Assembly (NCBI GenBank): GCA_022570795.1 | Contig: JAKUDP010000007.1 | Location: 1,116,001 to 1,180,000 of the forward strand | Direction of reading: 5' to 3' | Length of the DNA stretch: 64,000 nt | Origin: Sphaerulina vaccinii | Taxonomy: Eukaryota > Ascomycota > Dothideomycetes > Mycosphaerellales > Mycosphaerellaceae | In this document: one piece after another, positions 47,001 through 56,014 of the stretch | Position numbering within the stretch: the stretch's first letter is position 1 | Layout: each line of letters opens with the position of its first letter | Translations under genes and position numbers: made by a program | The notes under the pieces: model-generated | The model's database searches: none | Told to the model about the DNA's origin: nothing | The model's input: the letters and a program-made list of their open reading frames with translations, nothing else

Positions 47001-48119
47001 CTCGAGAACGAAGTATGGCAACACTATCACAACCTACTCGTCGCTCAGGCATCCAGAAGCCTCATCTTCAATATCAAGTCTAGTGTTCTATATGCTGCTA
47101 GTCAAAGTCTCGGCTTCCTATGCATGGCTTTGTGCTTCTGGTACGGCAGCAGCTTGATTGGGGCCTACTCACTGGAGCAATTCTATTTGGTGTTCTTCCT
47201 GGTCATATTCGGAACGCGATCCGCGGCAAATATGTTCTCGCTGGCTCCAAACATGGCGAAAGCAAAGGTCGCAGCTGGAGAACTGAACACTTTCTTCGAG
47301 CGAACACCGACAATCGATATCTGGAGCCCGGATGGCCACATTCTGGAGAACATCGAAGGCTCGATAGAGTTTCGAGATGTGAGCTTTGCATACCAGCCAG
47401 GACAGCCAGTGCTGACAGGCCTGAACTTCAAAGTCCTCCCAGGACAGTATGTTGCTCTAGTCGGAGCTTCAGGCTGTGGCAAGTCCACTGCAATCTCCCT
47501 GCTAGAACGCTTCTATGACCCGACGAACGGCGCTATTCGCATCGATGGCCAAGACATCAGAGGTCTTAACCTCAGCCACTATCGGAAGAACATCGCGCTC
47601 GTACTACAAGAGCCAACACTTTACCAAGGCACCATTCGCGACAATCTCCTGCTCGCAGTCGAAGACGAAGACTGTCCAGAAGAGAAGCTTATCAAAGTCT
47701 GCAAAGAAGCCAATATCTACGACTTCATCACTTCTCTGCCCGCCGGGTTCGACACTACAGTTGGTAGTAAAGGTGCCATGTTATCCGGCGGCCAGAAGCA
47801 GAGGATAGCAGTTGCGCGAGCTCTGCTGCGAGATCCGAAGATTCTTCTGCTCGACGAAGCCACGTCCGCACTAGACAGCGAGTCGGAAAGTGTTGTGCAA
47901 GCAGCATTGGACGCTGCAGCACGAGGGCGCACTACAATTGCCGTTGCACATCGACTCTCTGCAGTGCGCAACGCTGATGCCATCTATGTCTTTGATAATG
48001 TCGATGGCAATGGTGGTCAAATCGTGGAGAGCGGGACTCATGCGCAACTTATGGCACTGCGTGGGAGGTACTTCGAATTGGTACAGCTGCAGAGTTCGGA
48101 CAAAGAAGCAAAGGAGTAG
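44004..48119 (+). CDS. ABCB-type full ABC exporter (multidrug-resistance family)
   Basis: Five exons (44004-44400, 44460-45271, 45328-45864, 45919-46690, 46747-48119) give 1296 residues in the TMD-NBD-TMD-NBD order of eukaryotic full ABCB pumps. NBD1 has Walker A GASGSGKST (about 434-442), signature SLSGGQKQR and Walker B ILLFDEATSALD. NBD2 has GASGCGKST, MLSGGQKQR and ILLLDEATSALD. The introns all fall where removal restores conserved sequence, e.g. IGEFITIYIATVGF and EGVVQAALEKA. Both ATP sites look competent. In the cluster it probably exports the product and gives self-protection. The N-terminal 40 residues are polar and cytosolic. It is the last cluster gene before the repeat-rich region. 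Confidence 0.93.
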
Positions 48120-48314
48120 TGTCTCTGGAATGCCAATGAAGTTGGGCCACTAGGCTGTCTGCACACTCAGTATCATGGTGTACTGAGGATCGCAGAGATG
48201 AAGATGTCAGACCTGCCGACATAGTCAAAAAAATTGCCATTGGAGATCTGATTAGCCGCACGCAAGTTGACTGGGTGGGTTCATCGTAAAGGGTAATGAA
48301 GACACCGCGGCCAC

Positions 48315-48428
48315 GGCCGATCTGGCTGTGCTTGAGAACGGAGACGCAGCATGTCTGATCTGGTTGTGTTTGAGAACGGAGCCGCAGCATGGCTGATCTG
48401 GTTGTGCTTGAGGTTGGAGCCGCAGTTA
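48315..48428 (+). repeat. 38-bp tandem repeat, three units
   Basis: Units start at 48315, 48353 and 48391 with the core TGATCTGGTTGTG and GAGCCGCAGCAT. The third unit decays at its end. A further partial match (GATCTGGCTGTGCTTGA) lies near 49060. Confidence 0.8.
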
Positions 48429-48562
48429 CAGGTCTGGAGACGTTCCTCTGTCATTGCTGATCTAGTTTTCTGGCTTGGATCACAGGGGCAGCCTGAAGAC
48501 GTTCGATGTTCTTTTCTGCCATCGAAGATCTGTGGTGGCTCAGCTGTCTCTGTCCTAGCAGC

Positions 48563-48895
48563 CACGCTCTCTGGAACGAACGGGAATGCTGCATTGCGCT
48601 GCGGAGCTGAGTGTGGTGGTGTGGTAAGTCAAGGTTCGCAGAGATGAGGGAGGACAATGTGACAGTCCAATGCAAACTCGGCAATGTTCACATATTCAGT
48701 TCACTCACAAGCTAACTTAGAGCAAACCCTAGCTATGCATAATACACGCTCTCTGAAGCGAACGAAAGGTCACATCGCGCTGTGAAGCTGTGTGAGGTGG
48801 CACAGTCGCTCCGAGACCACAGAGAGGTGTGCTGAGAAAGTGGCAACTTTCGACCATATACACATGTTCACTTCACTCACAATCTGACATGGAGA
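48563..48895 (+). repeat. Diverged direct duplication, about 186-bp offset
   Basis: Two aligned copies, about 48563-48720 and 48749-48895. Both start CACGCTCTCTG, continue through GCGCTG(C/T)G(G/A)AGCTG and end TTCACTTCACTCACAA-like. They differ at many positions and by small gaps, so the duplication is not recent. Confidence 0.65.
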
Positions 48896-48917
48896 CATTC
48901 TGGAGAAAGGGGCGCCC

Positions 48918-49052
48918 CGCCTGCCGGCACGGAGCGGCGGTGATACTTGTTCAAAATATATGGCCCCAATGCCTCGCCTGCCGACACGGAGCGTCGGGTG
49001 ATACTTGTTCAAAAGACATGGCCCAATGCCTCGCCTGCCGACACGAGGCGGC
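48918..49052 (+). repeat. 57-bp tandem repeat, about 2.3 units
   Basis: Units start at 48918, 48975 and 49032 with CGCCTGCCG. Each full unit contains GGTGATACTTGTTCA. The unit length is a multiple of three. The 16-base string gggtgatacttgttca of unit 2 (48996-49011) recurs at 50355-50370 in the coding end of the next gene. Confidence 0.8.
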
Positions 49053-49086
49053 CATCGAAGATCTGGCTGTGCTTGACTTTGGGGGT

Positions 49087-49118
49087 CCGTCGTCGTCGTC
49101 GTCGTCGTTGTCGTCGTC
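49087..49118 (+). repeat. Trinucleotide (GTC)n microsatellite
   Basis: A run of about ten GTC-type triplets with one TTG interruption lies between the tandem repeats and the first right arm of the hairpin array. Confidence 0.9.
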
Positions 49119-50329
49119 TTTACAAGCGCGGTCCAAGTCCACTAGAGTTGGTTCGTTTCGAAACGACTATGTCTTCGGTATAAGGCATCTCTGATCAACG
49201 ATTCAAGTTGCCTCGCTGGTCCGTTAGAACAGTATGCGAGGTTTTGCTGAAATGGAGCTTATTTCGGCCTGTTTGAAACGACTAAGTCCCCGCGCAGAGA
49301 GTATCTCTGGATCACGACGCAGTCTGCGTGTTTGGTCTGCCTAAGAGCTTACTGCTGTAGTTTGCAGATCTTCGCAGAGGTCGAGGTGTCGTACTTGCCA
49401 AACTAGTCAAGAGTTCAAGACATTTCATCTAATACGAAAGTCTGTTTTGCTCAAAATGACTAAGTTCCCGGGTGGCAAGTATCTCTGATCGACATTCTGA
49501 TCTACGTTGCCGGTCTGTATAGCCACTTGTTGTTGTGGTTTGCGAGGCTTCGCAGAGATGGAGAGCTGGACCTGCGGACATAGTCGAAATTAGCTTACCC
49601 TAGACCTGTAGAAACGACTATGTCCCTAGGGCGGAAGCATCTCTGATTCGCCATTTCTTTCGAGTCGCTGGTCTGTCTAGCTACTAGGTGGCTTAGTCCC
49701 CGACTGTCCACAGAGATGGAGACATCGCACCTGCCGACATAGTTAAAGTTCAACGAAATTCACTTACCAAGAAAGCTTATTTCAACTGTTCAAAACGAAT
49801 AAGTCCGCAGGCAGGACGCATCTCCGATATAGCGATTGATCTGCGCTACTGGCCTGTCTGATTACTAGGTGGCTTAATCCCTGACTTTCCACGGAGATAG
49901 AAGCATCATACGTGCCGACATAGTCAAAAATTTCACGAAGATCCACTTGATAAGAAGGCTTACTTGGGGCTGTTCAAAACGACTATGTCCGCAGGCAGCA
50001 CACATCTCTGACGATTATTGCGCTGACCATGCCACCTAGTGGACAGACAGGCTAGCAGCACAAATCAATCGTTATAGCAGAGATGCGTGTTACCCGCGGA
50101 CATAGTCAAAATTGGCATATCTTCGATCATTTTGAAACGACTATGCCCACGGGCACCACGCATCTCTGATTCGCAATTCTGATTGCAATATTGGTCTGTC
50201 TGTCCACTAGGTGGCATAGTTAGCGCATTCGATCGTCAGAGACATTAGGAAGTGGTGAAAAAGCACTGCTGACATAGTCAAAAACAGCAAAAAGTCATAT
50301 TTCTCAATCCAATAAGTACAAAAGCAAGC

Positions 50330-50915
50330 CTAGTTCTCCTCCTCCCTCTCCTCTGGGTGATACTTGTTCAGATACCAAGGACCAAGTAAGACAAGTACAC
50401 TCAGCAGGAATGTGAGAACGCCCAACGCGATAAGAGGGGCCGGATTGGTTGACTGGCAGGCCTCAGGTGCTGCGTGAGGTGGTTTCTCGCAGTAATCTCG
50501 CCCGTATGTGAAGTACTTCCACCACTCATGATACAATGACCAACCAGCCTAAGGCAATGTATTAGCAAGTATCTCTGAAAGCCGTATGTGGGAAACGAAC
50601 CCGCGCGCAGGCTTCCTCAAGGCTTGGTGGGGTGGGTCCAGCGTAGAGAGTGGCAACGCCAGCAGTGCCGTTACATGTCTGATTCTGCTCGAGCGTGCGG
50701 CCGCAGGTGCGAACCTCGAGGCCTTCGATGGCTGATGTGTTGTGAGTCAACGCATAGTAGAAGAGTTGGCCGAGTTCCTTGATCATCTTGAAGGGTTCGA
50801 GGTCCACATGGGCAATACCACCCAGCTCAGGCTAGGAGCTAGGGGTTCGTGTGTCCTTGCTGGCGTAGTACTTGCACATCTGCTGAGCGTAGGAAGGCAC
50901 TGTCGTGTTTGCCAT
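50330..50915 (-). pseudogene. Small membrane-protein gene with an in-frame TAG
   Basis: Exon 1 (50915-50601) and exon 2 (50548-50330) join in phase across a GTTCGT...TTAG intron. The frame is open from the ATG except for one TAG at 50834-50832, after 27 codons. Both sides look protein-like: before it YAQQMCKYYASKDTRTPSS, after it PELGGIAHVDLEPFKMIKEL and a Cys-containing, N-glycosylation-like region (NQTCNGTAG). Exon 2 has a C-terminal membrane helix (APLIALGVLTFLLSVLVLL) and a charged tail. No family is recognised. It could be a nonsense-inactivated gene, a readthrough gene, a gene starting downstream, or a sequence error. If translation begins at an internal Met it still encodes most of the protein. 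Confidence 0.45.
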
Positions 50916-50988
50916 ATTCTTGTGAAGTGTTGTGAGGTGATGTGAAATTATTGTGTAGTTGTGGAAGGTGCTGTATTGTTGTATGTCG

Positions 50989-51536
50989 TTACTTCTGTGG
51001 TTCAGATGCAGGAGGCGGGTGATGTGGTGTATATTCGGGATCGTTGTCTTGTAGTTCTTGTTTTCGTATTGCTTGCATGAGTTCGTACATCTGAGCAAGT
51101 TGCTCGTCTTAAGTAAGAAGAATAAACAGTCAGTCGCGCTCTTTCCCCATGTCAAATGGCAGCCACGCGGCCATCAACATAACTTCCTCCTTCACTACAG
51201 AAAGAACTCACCACTCATCTTATCAATCTTCCCACGATCCATCTTCTCTCCTCTCCAATTCTCTCCCTCAACCTGCTGCGCATAGCTCTGCCATTCACTC
51301 AAGAACGCCACGATGTGTATGGGGTTATCGATCTTCTGATGCGCCTTGAATTCAGCCTTTACATACTCGTCTCCCAGCACTCGCATCTCTTGAGGTAAGA
51401 ACTTCCGATGCCCGCGAAGGATACGACGATAGAGCGGGATTGGTGGCAGGAGCGCAGGAGGCACGCGCTTCAGACCTGACGACTGCGTGCCAATGCTGGA
51501 TGGGGTGGCGAGGAGGCGGAGCGATGGACGGAACAT
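50989..51536 (-). CDS. SDH7: Succinate dehydrogenase assembly factor 3 (ACN9 family, LYR protein)
   Basis: Exons 51536-51212 and 51107-50989 join G|AC to give 147 residues. The N-terminal 25 residues are basic and hydroxylated, a mitochondrial presequence. The core has the LYR-type motif PLYRRILRGHRKFLPQEMRVLG, YVKAEFKAH, NPIHIVAFLSEWQSYAQQVEG and WRGEKMDRGKIDKMSGDEQLAQMYELM, which is diagnostic for ACN9/SDHAF3. The factor protects the iron-sulfur subunit of succinate dehydrogenase during complex II assembly in the mitochondrial matrix. The conserved DEQLAQMYELM is only reached by splicing. The gene is 73 bp from the start of the gene with the in-frame TAG. Confidence 0.92.
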
Positions 51537-52002
51537 GATATCGACGCGTGTTGCCAGATGCTGAGTTGTTTCAATAGCATCTACAATGAAAGTGAAGCTC
51601 AAGCTGTTGACGTTGACATCATCACCAAGCGGTCTCGGCCTCGAAAAAGCTTCCACCGGCTGGACATTTGTAGGCCACGAAATCGACATTGCGACGAACT
51701 GACAAACGGATCGCAGCGACAGAGAACAGAGAACTTGGCAGACTTCACTGCATCTCAGTTTGGCATGTGACAGTCGCAAGCTTAGTTCAACCTCACTGCA
51801 GGGCAGACATGCTTGGCCAAAGAAAGGCTTCAAGAACACACAGAACGATAGGCTACGCGAGAAGCTAGGTATCTTATTCTCCTTTGCTACTGGCGATATA
51901 TGAAGACTCTCGTTAATTTTCCCCAGGCAGAAGCGCTTCGCCTGCAAAGGCCTTGCCAAAACAGCTGTGGTATCTCCCAGAAATACAAACGCCGCATGCA
52001 CT
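51537..52002. other. Divergent intergenic region
   Basis: About 470 bp between SDHAF3 and MTQ2, which diverge. No other element recognised. Confidence 0.5.
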
Positions 52003-52749
52003 ATGCTACCAACTCCATCGACATCACATGTCAACTATGACCACATTTACGAGCCTGCCGAAGACTCCTACTTGCTCCTCGATACACTGTCATCAGCCAC
52101 AGAAGCCAGATTCCTCAAGGATCGATTTCCACCACACTCTCAAGTACCACTCATCCTCGAAGTAGGCACTGGATCTGGAGTCGTCCTCGCTTTCGCGACA
52201 GCCAACGCCAATCACATCCTTGGTCGAACAGATACAGCAAGTGTTGGGGTCGATGTCAACTCATTTGCCTGCTCAGCTACAGCGCGGACTGTGCAAGGTG
52301 CCGTGAAGGACTCTCAGGCAGGCAGCGCTGGCCACTTCCTCGACAGCATATGCGGCGACCTCACGACTTGTCTTCGTCCAAAGTCCATCGATATCCTCAT
52401 CTTCAACCCTCCATATGTGCCAACGGAAGAGCTGCCCACGCAATGGAATGACCAGTCTGACTACAAGTCTCTTTCAAGCACAGATCGCTTCGATCGAGAC
52501 TCCCATCTGCTCTCGCTATCTTATGCCGGAGGCGCAAATGGCATGGAAATCACAGATCGGCTGCTTGACCAGATCCCAAAAGTACTAAGCCATCGCGGCG
52601 TGGCGTATGTCCTTCTCTGCAAGCAGAACAAGCCTGACGACGTTGCAGCTAGAGTCCGGAGCGAGGCGTGGCAAGCCGAAATCATCTCTTGCAGTGGCAA
52701 ATCAGCAGGCTGGGAGAAGCTCTGCATCTTGCGAATCTGGCGTGTATAG
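52003..52749 (+). CDS. MTQ2: eRF1 glutamine N5-methyltransferase catalytic subunit
   Basis: Single exon, 248 residues from the ATG at 52003; the frame is open further 5', but family members begin just before YEPAEDSYLLLDTL. Seven-beta-strand methyltransferase: motif I ILEVGTGSGVVLAF, motif II VGVDVNSFACSAT and the substrate-binding NPPYVP that marks N5-glutamine/adenine methyltransferases. Together with Trm112 it methylates the GGQ glutamine of translation termination factor eRF1. It has no targeting signal and is cytosolic. All motifs are intact. Confidence 0.92.
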   Translation: MLPTPSTSHVNYDHIYEPAEDSYLLLDTLSSATEARFLKDRFPPHSQVPLILEVGTGSGVVLAFATANANHILGRTDTASVGVDVNSFACSATARTVQGAVKDSQAGSAGHFLDSICGDLTTCLRPKSIDILIFNPPYVPTEELPTQWNDQSDYKSLSSTDRFDRDSHLLSLSYAGGANGMEITDRLLDQIPKVLSHRGVAYVLLCKQNKPDDVAARVRSEAWQAEIISCSGKSAGWEKLCILRIWRV

Positions 52750-52976
52750 CCGATCATCAACCCTCTGCACTTCTCAACCAACTTTCGATTTCCGAACGGC
52801 ATTTGCAGTGGTTCTCCCAGAGCAGCACTAGGCTAGGCATTCTCTGCTTCTCCGTGTCGACTGAGCTGGCGATCTCAAAGACAGACAATGTCCAGACTCC
52901 AGCCAGATATCAGAGATGCTTGCGTCCACTCACACAATCGAACAGGATACAGCTGATCGGCACACATCTCAGAGTC

Positions 52977-55025
52977 CTATTCTAACTCTGTCCGATCATA
53001 CTCCCCTCGATAATGAAAGTCACTCAACCCTTCATTCCAAGGCTCGTTTGCTGAGAACATCGAATCATCTCTTCCCTCAGACTTGTTCGGATCACCCATC
53101 AACAACTCATCACTCAACCAGTGCGGATCACTCTTCTTCTCATCTGGACTCCCCGAATGCACACCGTTTCCATGTCCTGGCCAGAGATTGATATCAAACT
53201 CCTCCCCATCCTCCACAACCCGATCATTTACGCATCCAGTCTTGAACAAGACCACATCATTCAACCTCTGACCCCGATGCTGATCATTAATATGATCCAG
53301 ATACAGATCAACACCATGATACACTCCTCCTCCACCACTCTGTCCCAGAAAGACGCAGAACAGACATTTAAACGAGAATTGTCCTTTCACCACAACTTTC
53401 TGCAAGACATGACTCTTCGCCAGGAATCTCCATCTTACTTTTATCCCTTTGGCATTGGATGTGAAGACTTTCCGCCATATCACTTCGACATCTGTATGTG
53501 CGAAATTACTCCTGAAAGCACAGCTCTTCGCATTACATTGCAAGTAATACGGTGCAGCGGCATAGGCTCCTGGATGTCTGCTCCAAGGCTCAACCTGCTT
53601 GTGCGCCGTAAAACTGCTCTTACGATCTCCATTCTGTAACTTATACGAGCTCTTACAGAATCCCAAGAAATCGTTATCAGGGTTCGGTTGTGTTATCGCC
53701 ACAGACCCTCCGCCTCCTAATCCTGCTGCCATTGCTCCACCGAAGGACGCGAACGAAGGTGCCATGCTATTCGTACGCATCGTAGCGTTTGGCGAAGGTG
53801 GAGAGAGGGAAGAAGTGTGAGAGATCGCTCGATGGAGGGCTGTGAAATTCTCGGCGTCGTTCTTTGGATCTACTGCCAAAGTTTCTCGTCGTTCGTGGGA
53901 GGGTCGAGAATGTGCGCCCCAGATTTCTTGAGGATTGTCTTCCCAGTCTTCGTAAGTGAAGCGTGCTTCTTTGCTGCTGTTGTTGGTGTTGGAGGTGGCG
54001 TGGGAGGTTGTCATATTGGATCGGTCTCGGGTTGCTGCATGATGGTCGTCTGGAGGAGGGCGGAGAGTTAGAGGGGCGGAGGTCGGAGAAGTCGTGTTTG
54101 TTCGTGCTGGCTCTTCTACTATGGTGCTGTTCTGGAGAATGTTCTTGTCTGTTGTGCTGTTGGTTCGAGTGTGCTTGAGGAAGTGTAAAAGTGAGTTGCG
54201 CTTCTTATGCCGTTGTACTTCTTGGTGGACTTCATCTGCGCCTGATGTAGCATCTGCATCGTCTGAGTTATCGCTGAAGTCTCTCTGCCATGTTGGGTGT
54301 TTCTTGGACACATTCGGTCTTGGTGCTGGCTGGACTGGCTGCGGTGGTACTGGTGCTGAAAGTGTTCGCTCTGATCTCGACTTCAGCGGTATCTCAGCTG
54401 GAGGAGTCTGTAGTGGTGGACTCTGGACTGGTGTCTGAACTCCCAGCTCACTCTTGCTCGAGTTTGGAGAGTGGAAATCTTCCCTCGACGTGCCGTGTAT
54501 CAGCCTTTGCTTGAATTCATGCAACACCGCAATAGTCCTATCTCTTCCTCCATCTGCTGCGTCCACCAGATATGTGAAGTCGGTAATCGCATGATCATCG
54601 TCGAAGGCAGCATTTCTCAGCTTCTCCAACAGACTTGCCTGCAGCTGTATCGTGACTTGCTGAAGCTGAATTATAGCGATATGATCTCCCTCTTGGAACG
54701 CTTTCCCAAATCTAGCCAGTCCTCGCTGCTTCTCCTTCTCAATCTCGTCCGGTGCCTGATCAATACTTTCTTCGAGGAGTCGTGGTGGCGGAGGAGCTCG
54801 TTTCAAGGCGCGCTTCTTCTTGATCTTATCAAGGATTGCTGATCCATCGTGGAAGGCCTGCTTGGTGGCATCCAGACAGGACTATTATCACGTAATTCGA
54901 GTCAGCTTCTACAACATTACACTCGGGGAGAAGTGCGCTCAGGTCAGCCAGCCATGCGTGCCGCGACTCACGGTAATCGAGACGGGAATGTCTGAGGCTT
55001 TCAGGCTATCCGTCAGGGCGGCCAT
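52977..55025 (-). CDS. Large hypothetical fungal protein with C-terminal Cys/His region
   Basis: Exon 1 (55025-54972) and exon 2 (54881-52977) give 652 residues. The short first exon (MAALTDSLKASDIPVSIT) was chosen because the long frame has no suitable ATG and a GTGAGT...ATAG intron restores it. An N-terminal helical region (about 20-125, with KKKRALKRAPPPPRLLEES and IQLQQVTIQLQASLLEKLRN) is followed by a Ser/Thr/Pro-rich disordered middle. The conserved-looking C-terminal domain (about 420-560) contains LQCNAKSCAFRSN, FKCLFC and DHINDQHRG, spaced like a zinc-binding unit. I recognise the general type as a conserved fungal protein of unknown function, with no assignable role. Confidence 0.7.
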
Positions 55026-56014
55026 AATCGAATATTATGCATGTATTCTGTCTTGGATATGGTTGAATGTCTTGGGTCAGGCAGAACAAGCCTCTCTCAT
55101 CCCAAGGCCTACCTCGAGTACTGCGCATGGAATCCTCCTTCGGTCTGCCTACTTCTGGACTCCATATGACGGGCACTCCGCTCAGCCTCACCCGCAGCAC
55201 ACTCCCTTGACCGGTCCCGAATGACATTCCAGAGGTCATGGGACTTTTGTGGGCAAGGCATCGTTGGCAAGAAGAACTTCATTGTTCACTTTGATGATGC
55301 TTCACGAGAGGTGACATTGTCTATCACATGCAAGAGCACGATACCCTTCACAAACGCTTCACCTCATCTACCCGTTCTAGTGCCATGTTGCCGGGTGGAC
55401 AACCACGTGGGAGCCAAGTATATCATCTCGCTTCATCGCTTTTCCTCATTCTTCTTCCTTTCTTCCTCATCAACCACATCTCTTGGACGAGACTATATCA
55501 TGCAGCGTTGCACAGCATTGATAGCATCGTGAAAAGATCATCTATCTTCGCTACCTCTGCTGGAGGAAAGAGTCACCGACCAACCGTCTGCTCAGCTGCA
55601 TCTGAAGAGAGTCTAGAGCGATGTACCGAACCTGGCATTGAGTTCACCCGTGCATGGGGAGTCCCCGCCGCTTGTAGCACGTCAGTCCACCATCTTTGTT
55701 CGCTATTCGCTGTGATACCAACAGGCCCAGCACGCAATCGACATTTTGACTGCTGTATTCGAGCTCTCGCGCCAGGCAAGAAAGCATGCGTTTACGCAAC
55801 GATCTTCGAGAGCTCGCGCGATTGTCCGAAAATCTTGCACCATACATATAAGCTCTACCTGCCTCGCCCTTCAAGATGGATCCCATCCTCGTCTACAGTC
55901 TTGGACTGCTTTTCTACAATACTCTTAGAACTGTTGAAGAACTACGCTTACCCTACCATATTGGACAATTGATCAAAACTGAGACAATCGCTGGAAGACT
56001 ACCAGACCTTCACA
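55026..56014. other. Divergent intergenic region
   Basis: About 990 bp between the large hypothetical gene and the TauD-like gene. A plus-strand frame of 214 codons (55328-55972) is open but lacks convincing protein features and ends just before the TauD start; I treat it as leader and promoter sequence. Confidence 0.45.

Larger units (their letters stand above)
48191..50285. repeat. Array of imperfect hairpins from one inverted-repeat family
   Basis: Left arms begin CAGAGATG and end near GACATAGTC(A/G)AAA; right arms are the reverse complement, GAAACGACTATGTC to CATCTCTGA. Paired arms, with loops of about 20-45 bp, are at 49372-49410/49451-49488, 49551-49588/49608-49654, 49710-49747/49786-49827, 49890-49928/49972-50010 and 50077-50111/50130-50168. 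Unpaired left arms are at 48191-48230 and 50235-50282, and right arms at 49155-49194 and 49271-49309. Spacers between hairpins share GGTCTGTCT and ACTAGGTGGC; at 50028-50055 the spacer is inverted. Period is roughly 170-190 bp. No open frame spans the units. Confidence 0.8.
48120..50329. other. Gene-free, repeat-rich region
   Basis: About 2.2 kb with no supportable gene. It is filled by an inverted-repeat (hairpin) family, two tandem repeats and a diverged direct duplication, listed separately. Short open frames here are made of the repeats. Confidence 0.75.

Noticed and set aside
48770..49142. Short minus-strand frames with repeated peptide units
   Set aside because: The repetition comes from the 57-bp tandem repeat whose length is a multiple of three; there is no independent evidence of translation.
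48191..50285. CRISPR-like array
   Set aside because: Repeats are long, imperfect inverted pairs with related spacers, in a eukaryotic context; no cas genes. The pattern is hairpin or foldback, not CRISPR.
55328..55972. Plus-strand open frame of 214 codons before the TauD-like gene
   Set aside because: It ends 42 bp before the TauD start, has irregular composition and no recognised domain; better explained as leader or promoter sequence.
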